Assembly (NCBI GenBank): GCA_024278775.1
Contig: JAJRSP010000175.1
Location: 1 to 8,790, forward strand
Direction of reading: 5' to 3'
Origin: Planctomycetota bacterium
GTDB taxonomy: Bacteria; Planctomycetota; Phycisphaerae; UBA1845
Length of the DNA stretch: 8,790 nucleotides
Shown: in pieces, positions 1 through 7,129 of the stretch
How the letters are laid out: every line of letters begins with the position of its first letter
How positions within the stretch are numbered: position 1 is the stretch's first letter
Notes under the pieces: generated by a model
Databases searched by the model: none
What the model was told of the DNA's origin: nothing
The model's input: the letters and a program-made list of their open reading frames with translations, nothing else
Program-made: the position numbers and the translations under genes

Positions 1-132
1 AACCGCGTGTACGCAGATCACGACGCCCTGTACGATGCCGGCATCGCAGCCTGGAATCAATTCGCCAACGATCCGGAACTGGTCAGCTCACTGTGCCATG
101 CCACATGGGCGGAATCGGCACAGTTTAACTGA
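1..132 (+). CDS. IS630-family transposase, C-terminal fragment (cut by window edge)
   Basis: The frame is open from base 1 to a TGA at 130-132 and gives 43 residues beginning NRVYADHDALYDAG and ending WAESAQFN. The pattern NRV(Y/F)..(H/Y)D...DA...AWN.....P....SL....WA is how I remember the extreme C-terminus of IS630-family DDE transposases, which excise and insert an element at TA dinucleotides. The catalytic DDE residues lie upstream, outside the window, so activity cannot be judged. The gene converges on the minus-strand gene ending at 163, with only 30 nt between their stop codons. That spacing fits an IS whose right end lies directly behind the transposase. The family call is by memory of the motif. 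A different DDE transposase is possible, but a host gene is less likely. Confidence 0.65.
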   Translation, partial: NRVYADHDALYDAGIAAWNQFANDPELVSSLCHATWAESAQFN

Positions 133-163
133 AACTAGTATGACAGGGTTTTCAGACAGGGCC
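133..163. mobile_element. Candidate right terminal inverted repeat of the IS630 element
   Basis: The 31 nt between the transposase stop and the TA at 164-165 are about the size of an IS630 terminal repeat. They hold a 7-bp direct repeat, GACAGGG, at 142-148 and 155-161, a 13-bp period that could be paired transposase contacts. IS630 elements are known to insert at TA and duplicate it. A TA at 164-165 immediately follows this stretch and belongs to the stop codon of the minus-strand gene. The left end is outside the window, so the inverted repeat itself cannot be shown. The TA at 139-140 is an alternative boundary. Confidence 0.35.
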
Positions 164-1146
164 TAGGCGTTTAGCTCTCCGACGAGCTCGCGGAGGAGAT
201 CGGTGAAGGTGACGATGCCGACCATGCGTCCCGCGCTGTCATCGACGACGGCCAGCTCGGCATCGGATCGTTGTAGCTGGGTGAGCGCGGAGGCGACGGT
301 GTCATGCGGGCTAAGCTCCGGGGCCCGCTGCAATTTTTCATGGACATGGGTCCAGGTTGAGTCTCGGAGAAGTTCGTCGATATCAATGACGCCGACGATG
401 TGGCGTTGCCGTCCCTCGTAGACACAGACACGGGTGTGGCTCGTTTTTCTTGCGACGCGATGTAGTTCGCGGCGGTCGGCTTGTGCGGAAATGACGCGCA
501 CGCGGTTACGCGGCACCATGACGGCGTGTATCGGTGTTTCCGATAGACCGCACACGCGCCGGATCAGATCGAGTCGATCGTCGGCGACCTCATCACCCGC
601 CAGCGCCTCGCGCAATAGGTGGGCGACGCGCCACTTCGGTGCCAGACGTGTGTCCGTGCCACCTTCGCCGTTGATGATTCGGTTGACGGCGGTGGCCAGT
701 TGTTTTAGTAGCCAGATGAGACCGGTCAGGCGGAAGGCTCGATCGGTTATGCTGAGCAGAAGACTGCCGCGTTGCAGCAGTTGATCGGCGTAACGTTGAA
801 AGAGGTTTTTCGGTACCACCTCACCGAACACGAAGACGACCGGCGTGAGCGCAAGGACGGTGTAAACCTCCGTTGTTGTTTCGCCAAGGCCTAAGACGTC
901 AGCGAGTAGGAATGCCACGGCGGTCGTGGTGGCATAGTTCATCAGGTTGGTGCCGATGAGTGTGGTGGACAGTGACCCGTGTTCGTCGGCCAGCAGTTGC
1001 GCGATACGAATCGCTTGAGGATCCCCGCGCTGCGCGCCGAGTTCCACGCGCAGCCGATTGACGCAGTATAAGCCGGTCTCTGCACCGGAGAAAAAGCCCG
1101 ACAGAAACAGGCCCACCACGACCAAACCCACCAGCGACCAGATCAT
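163..1146 (-). CDS. CNNM/DUF21-CBS membrane protein lacking the CorC_HlyC domain
   Basis: This 327-residue inner-membrane protein belongs to the CNNM/CorC ('hemolysin-like') family, whose characterised members move or sense Mg2+ and related cations. Residues 1-150 form the DUF21 transmembrane domain with three family signatures: SGFFSGAETGL (16-26), LIGTNLMNYA (63-72) and FGEVVPKNL (107-115). These keep Ser, Asn and Glu (S16/S20, N67/N70, E109) expected for the cation pocket. A CBS pair follows, CBS1 from about MVPRNRV (210) to DIDELL (260) and CBS2 from about 270 to TFTDLLRELVGE (313-324). CBS pairs usually bind adenine nucleotides. The protein ends straight after CBS2, so the CorC_HlyC domain of about 80 residues seen in its neighbour is absent. 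Its ATG overlaps the upstream stop codon as ATGA, and AGGAGAGG sits 7 nt before it, so the start is secure. The stop codon may abut an IS end. Transport versus sensing cannot be decided here. Confidence 0.88.
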   Translation of the reverse strand: MIWSLVGLVVVGLFLSGFFSGAETGLYCVNRLRVELGAQRGDPQAIRIAQLLADEHGSLSTTLIGTNLMNYATTTAVAFLLADVLGLGETTTEVYTVLALTPVVFVFGEVVPKNLFQRYADQLLQRGSLLLSITDRAFRLTGLIWLLKQLATAVNRIINGEGGTDTRLAPKWRVAHLLREALAGDEVADDRLDLIRRVCGLSETPIHAVMVPRNRVRVISAQADRRELHRVARKTSHTRVCVYEGRQRHIVGVIDIDELLRDSTWTHVHEKLQRAPELSPHDTVASALTQLQRSDAELAVVDDSAGRMVGIVTFTDLLRELVGELNA

Positions 1147-2399
1147 TCGTGCGCCTCTCCTGTTTCGAGCGTGCTGTCGCGGGTGAGCAACAGTTTGTGA
1201 ATGCGTCGCCCTCGCATGGACTCTACGGTAAGCGTGAGGTTACGCACGCGCACGCGCTCCCCACCGCGGGGCACCCGGCCAAGTCGAGACAGCACCAGCC
1301 CGCCCACCGTGCTGATGTTGCGATCAATCTCTTGTATTCCGAAACGCTCGGCCCACACGCGCGCACTCAGGTCGGCCGAGAGACGATAGGTGTTTTCATC
1401 GATTCGCTGCGTCGTGGTCTTGTCGGATTCGCCGGGGGCTTCGGGAGTTTCACCCACGATCCAGCGGATCACGCCGCGCAGCGTCACCAAGCCAGCCGTG
1501 CCCCCAAATTCATCTACCACGACCGCCAATCGTCCCGGGGCACCGCGTAGCTCTCGTAGGAGTTGCAGCAGGTTGACCTGTTCGGGAACGAATTTGACCG
1601 GGCTGGCGAGTGTGAGCCATTCGCGCCTCGGGTCCAGGTAGAAGTGGCGCGAATCGAGGACACCTCGTATATCGTCCTGATCCCGGCCGCGGATCACGAT
1701 GCGTTGCAAGTGATGCTTGGCGAACAGATCGGCCACCTCTTCTCGTGATTGATCGGCCGCGCAAAACAGCATGTCCACGCGCGGCGTCATGATGTCACGC
1801 ACGCTGACATCATCGAGTGCGACGACCGATTGAAGAAGTTCGTTTTCGGTGGAGTTGATGTGTCCGTCGCGGGCGGAGTGCTCCACGAGCAGTTGTAGCT
1901 CGTCCGTCGTGACTTCGTCGGGGAGGCGTTGCGATGGTGATAGCAGTCGCGTGACCGGCTCCACGATCAACCAGCCCAGCGTGAGTCGAAGCGGCGCGAG
2001 GATCGCATGCATGGTGGAGATAAAAGCGCCGGCGGCCGGGGCAACACGCTTGGCGTTGCTTAACGCAATTGCCTTCGGCAGCATTTCGCCGGACACGATC
2101 ACGGCCAGTAGCGTACCGACGCCGACCAACGCGGCGTAGGCCGGGTGTCGGTCGCTCAGCGTGCGCGAGGCCAGAAAAGAAATCGAAAAAATGGCGACGT
2201 TGATCCCCGTGTTACAGATGAGGACGCTCATGAGTACACCCCGGGGAGCGCGCATGAGCCTGGCCGCACGGCGGTGGATCACGTTTCGAGATTGATGGAA
2301 CTCTGAAAGTGCCTGGCGCGATAGGGAAAACAGCGCGGTCTCCGAGGCGGATACGCACCCCGAACAAACCACAAGCACAAACAGAACGAGCCAGATCAT
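1143..2399 (-). CDS. CNNM/CorC-family protein (DUF21 - CBS pair - CorC_HlyC), predicted Mg2+ transporter or sensor
   Basis: This 418-residue protein has the complete CorC/HlyC architecture. Residues 1-150 are a DUF21 membrane domain with SASETALFSLSR (17-28), LICNTGINVA (60-69) and SGEMLPKA (103-110). S13/S17, N63 and E105 match the conserved Ser, Asn and Glu of the family. Residues 150-200 form the helical linker (TTDELQLLVE...ENELLQ). CBS1 begins at IMTPRVDM (203-210), and CBS2 contains VVVDEFGGTAGLVTL (293-307). A CorC_HlyC domain occupies about 330-408, with the hallmark STVGGLVLSRLGRVPRGGE (363-381). I chose the ATG at 2399. The frame is open up to an ATG at 2564, but those 55 extra residues are Arg-rich, overlap the preceding gene and do not look like a membrane-protein start. 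GGAG lies 15 nt before the chosen ATG, a long spacing. It follows the TPR gene after 67 nt and couples to its shorter paralogue. Confidence 0.9.
   Translation of the reverse strand: MIWLVLFVLVVCSGCVSASETALFSLSRQALSEFHQSRNVIHRRAARLMRAPRGVLMSVLICNTGINVAIFSISFLASRTLSDRHPAYAALVGVGTLLAVIVSGEMLPKAIALSNAKRVAPAAGAFISTMHAILAPLRLTLGWLIVEPVTRLLSPSQRLPDEVTTDELQLLVEHSARDGHINSTENELLQSVVALDDVSVRDIMTPRVDMLFCAADQSREEVADLFAKHHLQRIVIRGRDQDDIRGVLDSRHFYLDPRREWLTLASPVKFVPEQVNLLQLLRELRGAPGRLAVVVDEFGGTAGLVTLRGVIRWIVGETPEAPGESDKTTTQRIDENTYRLSADLSARVWAERFGIQEIDRNISTVGGLVLSRLGRVPRGGERVRVRNLTLTVESMRGRRIHKLLLTRDSTLETGEAHE
1154..1161 (-). promoter_or_regulatory. Strong Shine-Dalgarno for the CNNM-CBS gene
   Basis: On the minus strand AGGAGAGG lies 7 nt upstream of the ATG at 1146, inside the last codons of the preceding gene. 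With the ATGA stop/start overlap it supports translational coupling of the two paralogues. It is the clearest ribosome binding site in the window. Confidence 0.75.
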
Positions 2400-2466
2400 C
2401 GGCGTTTGGTTTAACTCCGTGGTGGCTGAGCGCCTCGCAGAAGATAGAGATAGAGCCCGTTGTCCG

Positions 2467-5400
2467 TCATGGCGTTCGATCGCGCGCCTCGACGCGCGCC
2501 AACGCCGCCGTCGCGTCCGACGCCAACGGCGCTTTGCTTTGCCGCTGCGCCAGATCGAGAGCACCCTGCAGCGTATCCCTGGCCTCGGTGAACTGCCCGT
2601 CGCGACGATACGCCTCTCCCAAGTGATATTGGGTCAAGGCACCATCCGGATCGAAACGTAGGGAACGGCTTAGCTCGGCGATTGCGTCGGCGTATCGTCC
2701 GAGACCGACATAAATCCACCCCAAAGTGTCCAGCACATTGGCGTCATCCGTGAGGGCGGCCGCCCGCTTGGCATAGGGAAGCGCCGCTGTGTTCTCATGG
2801 AGCGAGTCGGACAGCACGTATGCCAGATTGTTGAGCGTGGCCCAGCTTTCGCCATACTTCAGCGCGTCTTCGTAGGCCTTTCGTGCTTCTTCCGCACGCC
2901 CGATCGCCTGTAGCACCTCCCCCTTGTCGTGAAGCACCAGCGCGCGATTGGCGTCGTCGTTGGCGTAGGCGAACAATTCATCGAGTTCCGTGACCGCGAG
3001 TTCCAGACGGGCTTGTCTTCGGCTCTCGTTCAGGTGCGCAGCCAGACGGTACAGGCGCGTGCGTATCCTGGCGTCGGCCCACCCCGTGTCGCCCTGGCGT
3101 GCTTGGCCGGAGAATAGCTGGATAGCATCCTCCATGGCCGCCTCATCCGGGTAGGCACGTTGCAGGGCCACGGTGATATCCACCATGCCGGCGGCTGGTG
3201 TTTTCGTAGCAAGAATCATCGCCTGGCGAAACTGGTCGACACCGGCCTGGGTGTGGCCGGCCCGTGCGCGCAACGCGGCACCACGCACCATGATCGGCAG
3301 GCTTTCTCGAAGGGACGTCGGGCATCGGCGGTAGTATTCCGTGCCTTCGTTGTATTCTTTTGCGAACAAAAACGTGTCAAGGATAATAGCCAGGTCGGCG
3401 GTGTTTAATCCTTCCGCTTCGGTGCCCCTCCGGAAATCGGCGAGTGCTTTGTCGTATTCGCCCAGCGCCTGCGAAATCCGTCCTCGCAACATGAACCATC
3501 GGGGGTCCGGCGCGTCCCCTCCACGATTGATCTGTGCGGTGACAAGTTGGTCGGCGTCGGCGGCACGACCGGCACGAATGTAGCCGTCGACCAGCGCCTG
3601 CATGGCCAAGGCCGACTCCGGAGCATCTTTGGCGAGCGATTCCAGTTCGCGCAAACTATCCTCGTTTCGGTCGACACGGCGCAGCAGGTTGGCAAGGAGC
3701 AGCCGGGGTTTCAGATCGAGCGCGAGCGGTCCAAGCTGTTTGATGGTCTGAAGATCCGTGATGGCGTGGACGATGCGTCCCTGAGCCAGTTGGTGTCGCG
3801 CTCTGCGGAATAGCGCCTCCACGTGATTTGGGCGCTCCGTGAGATAGTCCGTTAACGACTTGACAGCTTCGGTGAGGCGACCGGACTGAGCGTATACTTC
3901 ACTTTGCCAGAGAAGTCGGGCCGCGTCGTTGGGATACCGGGATTGCAGCAGATCCACATCTTTCTGCGCGCCGGCAATGTCGTTTATGCTGCGGCTGAGT
4001 TTGCATTGGATTCGCGCCTGCAGCATGCGAGGTAGTTTGGCGGAAGACGATGCCAAACCCTGATCGACGGCCTTGTTCAACCACGGTAGGGCTTTCTCCG
4101 GCTCGATCGTGGTTTGCATATAATAATCCGCCAGCGCCAATATGACGTCCAGCGTTTCCGCCTCGGTTGCCGCTTTGAGCATCGACCGTTCCGCGCGGTC
4201 GAGTTCACCGAGACTCATGTGGTGGGCCGCCACGCGCAGCAGTGCCTCCGCCCTGGCTTCACCCGATGGCCGCGTGTCGGCAAACGTGCGCAGCGTTTGG
4301 AGTGCGCGTGCCGGTCGGTGGGTCCGACGAAAGTAGGCGGCCGCCACCGTGGCCACGATAGGGTCATCCGGTGCGAGCCGAAGAAGTCGTTCGTAGTAAC
4401 GGTCAGCTCGGTCGTTATCGTTGGTGCTTTCACTGAGGTGCGCGAGCCGTTTGAGGTTATCCACGTCATCCGGGTGTGTTGAGAGGGTCGCCTCCCGCCG
4501 CTCGATGGCGGCGATCGGATCGGCTTGCTCCTGACGATCCGTGGTGACCGATCGCACCCAACTGTCCGTCGGGATCAGACGCTGGCACGAGCGGAAGTGA
4601 TTCTCGAACGCCTCGTCATCGCCTTGGTCGCGGGCAATGATCGCCAGTCCTTTATACGCCAGACCGTTTTTGATGCTGATTCGTGTCGCATTTTCAAAGG
4701 CCGATTTGGCTTCCTCCGAACGTCCCACCTGGTACAGGCATTGTCCCAGCAGCGTGAACGACCAGGCATCGGAGGGCTGCCGTGCCACGGTGCCGCGGAA
4801 CGCCCGAATGGCCAGGTCATATTCTTTGTGGATCATGTGATAGAGGCCCAACAGCGACTTACCACCGGCACCGTCGACGTTGTGCTTCGTGGCGGCGTCG
4901 CGGGCGGCCCTCAAAGCCGCCTGGTCGTCCAGTTGCCCCGCGAGACGCATCTTCAACCGCAACATGGCCCTGTACTGTCCCACGGTGGCCTTTCGGGCGG
5001 CCGGCGTATCCTTCTCGAGGTAGTGTTGTTCCGCCTTGTTGATTGCGTCGAGCGAGTCTCTTAGTTTGTCACGCTGCAGATAGAATGCGGCGAGATCCAG
5101 ATGGCTACGAAAACCATCCGCCTCGGATTCAAGCTGTTGCTTCAGCGCGCGGTCCCGGTCTTCTTTGGAGAGTCCCGGTGCCACGTAGATCGCCATTCTT
5201 TTCAGGTCGTTATCGAAGGGGTCGGCGGCGATCGCGCGATCCACGATGATCTTGGCTTCATCCGTTCGTTCACGATTGATCAGTTCCGTCACCACGGCCG
5301 ACACCAATGGCACGTTGCCGGGATCATCTTCCAGTGCGCGTTCCAAACGCTTGATCGCGCCGTCGATATCGCCCTCCATCGCCTGCTTGCGGGCTTCGAG

Positions 5401-7062
5401 GATCGTCTGGAGGGCGGCGTCACCCGTGGCCCGTGCAACCATGGCACCGGCGGCGGCCGGTTTGTTTTGCCGCTCGAGCACAGCAGCCATCACTTGTTGA
5501 GCTTGTTTATGATCCGGGTTACTTCGCAGAATACTCTCCGTAAGAGAACGCGCTCGTTCGAGCTCATTGGTTTCGATCAACGCCTGGGCATAGAGAAGCC
5601 AGAACGCCGCGTCGCGAGACCGCGAGACGCGTGCCTCCGGTAGCACGTCTTCGATGACGCGGCGCGCGGAACCGGCTTCACCCAGGCGAAGATGAACGCG
5701 GGCGAGAAGCAGCTTGTTGGACCAGTCCGTAATGCTGAAGCTCCGGTAGGCTTCGTCGGCCGCACGGAGATCTTCCAGCGCGGCCCGATACTCGCCGCGC
5801 GCCACTTTGATTTGTCCGGCCTGGGCCCGCACCCGAGGATGATCGGCGGATTCACCCCGGGCATCCGCCAGGAACTGTTCCGCACGTTTCAGCCACTTCT
5901 CGCGATCTTCGATCCGATCTTCCTTCTGCGCATTGATCGACTCTGCCACGCAGTTCTCTGACGCCAGGATCATCAGGATAAACGTATGGTGGCGATGACG
6001 ACTGGCCTGCACGCCGCGCCGCGACAGGCCTCGGTCGAGCCGCTGCTCACAAACGTCTACGGCGTCGGCATACCGTTGATCCGTTTTGTAGAGCGTGGCT
6101 AGTTGAAGATAAGGTTCATATCGGTCGGGGTTCCGGGCGATCGTATGGCGCAGCAGAGCCTCGGCTTGTTGGAATCTCTCCTGGATCACGTCATCGCCCG
6201 CGTCGGTGCGTCGAGCCATGGCCCACTGGTCGATCAGAAACGCACTGTAGGCTAACTCGGCTTCGAACAACGCCTCCGGTGCGTCTTTCGCAAACGTAAG
6301 GGATTTCTTGAAAGAGGCACGCGCGGACTCCACTTCGCCCTGGTTCGCCTGAAACATGGCATAAGACGCGAGTACGCGCGAACCGGCGTCGCCCGGGTTG
6401 TCAGGTTGCGAAAGAAGCTGATCGAGCAGCGCCTTGGCATCACCGTGCCGGTTACGCCCCACGTATTGCTCGACAAGGTCAATAGCGTAGCTGACCTTTG
6501 TTGGATCAAGGGCTACGGCTTGTTCCATGGCCGCAAAACCCTGTGGGATAAGAGCGGGGTCGACACTCGATGTGTGGAGCAACGACAGCCCCTTGGCGTA
6601 CAACGCGTAGGCTCGGTCTGCGGCGGCCTCTTCGCCCGAGAGTTCCAACATAGATTCGGCGGCCTCACGTACAAGCTGCCACTGCGCTTCTTGTCGGTTC
6701 AGCTCGGCCAGCTCCAAAAGCAGCCCTAGCTGGGCACGGTGGGCGACGAGAAGGTCGGGTTGAGCCACCAGCGCCTGCCGCCATGCGGCGAGTGTCTGCT
6801 GCACATCACCCAACTCCAACAGGGCATCGCCCAGTCGCACGAGATGAGCAGCGTCGTGGCTTCGCTGCCAAGCCTCTTTATAGAACAGCGCCGCCTGTTC
6901 CCAGTGTTTTCCCTCTACGGCTTGCTCGGCCAGATCCACAAAGTACTTCGGGTCGCGTTTCCGGAGTTGGCTGAGCATGATGATCGACAATACGATCATC
7001 ACCATGAATCCGAACAACGTGAGACCGACGACCATGTTTTTGTTTAAGCGTTTTTTGGCCAT
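2467..7062 (-). CDS. Giant membrane-anchored TPR protein, PrsT-like (exosortase/exopolysaccharide associated)
   Basis: The product has 1531 residues. The N-terminus MAKKRLNKN is basic and leads into a single hydrophobic helix at about 10-32, followed by LRKRDPK. There is no lipobox Cys, so I predict a signal anchor with the rest outside the cytoplasmic membrane. Nearly all of 36-1508 is helical TPR solenoid. Clear repeats lie at about 40-70, 73-104, 320-345, 450-480, 487-516, 735-800 and 1374-1508. The last block carries WATLNNLAYVLSDS, ALPYAKRAAALTDDAN and VLDTLGWIYVGLGRYADAI. From memory the succession NNLAY...ALPYA.RA..L...VLDTLGW is typical of PrsT, the TPR protein encoded with PEP-CTERM/exosortase systems. 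A less regular stretch with RHRHH lies near 345-390. No enzymatic motif is visible, so a scaffold or assembly role in polysaccharide export is inferred. PrsT proteins are usually near 900 residues and are lipoproteins. The start is ATG 7062, with a weak GGAA 9 nt upstream. The EpsI-like gene precedes it by 67 nt. Confidence 0.8.
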   Translation of the reverse strand: MAKKRLNKNMVVGLTLFGFMVMIVLSIIMLSQLRKRDPKYFVDLAEQAVEGKHWEQAALFYKEAWQRSHDAAHLVRLGDALLELGDVQQTLAAWRQALVAQPDLLVAHRAQLGLLLELAELNRQEAQWQLVREAAESMLELSGEEAAADRAYALYAKGLSLLHTSSVDPALIPQGFAAMEQAVALDPTKVSYAIDLVEQYVGRNRHGDAKALLDQLLSQPDNPGDAGSRVLASYAMFQANQGEVESARASFKKSLTFAKDAPEALFEAELAYSAFLIDQWAMARRTDAGDDVIQERFQQAEALLRHTIARNPDRYEPYLQLATLYKTDQRYADAVDVCEQRLDRGLSRRGVQASRHRHHTFILMILASENCVAESINAQKEDRIEDREKWLKRAEQFLADARGESADHPRVRAQAGQIKVARGEYRAALEDLRAADEAYRSFSITDWSNKLLLARVHLRLGEAGSARRVIEDVLPEARVSRSRDAAFWLLYAQALIETNELERARSLTESILRSNPDHKQAQQVMAAVLERQNKPAAAGAMVARATGDAALQTILEARKQAMEGDIDGAIKRLERALEDDPGNVPLVSAVVTELINRERTDEAKIIVDRAIAADPFDNDLKRMAIYVAPGLSKEDRDRALKQQLESEADGFRSHLDLAAFYLQRDKLRDSLDAINKAEQHYLEKDTPAARKATVGQYRAMLRLKMRLAGQLDDQAALRAARDAATKHNVDGAGGKSLLGLYHMIHKEYDLAIRAFRGTVARQPSDAWSFTLLGQCLYQVGRSEEAKSAFENATRISIKNGLAYKGLAIIARDQGDDEAFENHFRSCQRLIPTDSWVRSVTTDRQEQADPIAAIERREATLSTHPDDVDNLKRLAHLSESTNDNDRADRYYERLLRLAPDDPIVATVAAAYFRRTHRPARALQTLRTFADTRPSGEARAEALLRVAAHHMSLGELDRAERSMLKAATEAETLDVILALADYYMQTTIEPEKALPWLNKAVDQGLASSSAKLPRMLQARIQCKLSRSINDIAGAQKDVDLLQSRYPNDAARLLWQSEVYAQSGRLTEAVKSLTDYLTERPNHVEALFRRARHQLAQGRIVHAITDLQTIKQLGPLALDLKPRLLLANLLRRVDRNEDSLRELESLAKDAPESALAMQALVDGYIRAGRAADADQLVTAQINRGGDAPDPRWFMLRGRISQALGEYDKALADFRRGTEAEGLNTADLAIILDTFLFAKEYNEGTEYYRRCPTSLRESLPIMVRGAALRARAGHTQAGVDQFRQAMILATKTPAAGMVDITVALQRAYPDEAAMEDAIQLFSGQARQGDTGWADARIRTRLYRLAAHLNESRRQARLELAVTELDELFAYANDDANRALVLHDKGEVLQAIGRAEEARKAYEDALKYGESWATLNNLAYVLSDSLHENTAALPYAKRAAALTDDANVLDTLGWIYVGLGRYADAIAELSRSLRFDPDGALTQYHLGEAYRRDGQFTEARDTLQGALDLAQRQSKAPLASDATAALARVEARDRTP

Positions 7063-7129
7063 GAGGGTTGTTCCATTCCAGCCTTGTGCAACCGGCTAGG
7101 TTGTCGTCGTGCGTCCTGGTGTTTCGTTT

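Noticed and set aside
121..131. CAGTTTAACTG palindrome at the end of the transposase gene
   Set aside because: The arms are 5 bp with a one-base centre and no T-tract, so it cannot be a usable terminator. A bidirectional terminator for the converging genes is not visible.
2400..2564. N-terminal extension of the CNNM/CorC protein from ATG 2564
   Set aside because: The 55 extra residues are a low-complexity Arg-rich reading of the TPR gene's 3' end in another frame. The DUF21 domain normally begins within a few residues of the start, as at MIWLVLF (2399).
4525..5643. Two long plus-strand open frames (179 and 180 residues) antisense to the TPR gene
   Set aside because: They lie wholly opposite codons of a well-supported coding frame in GC-rich DNA, show no recognisable domain, and have compositions typical of complement-strand shadows.
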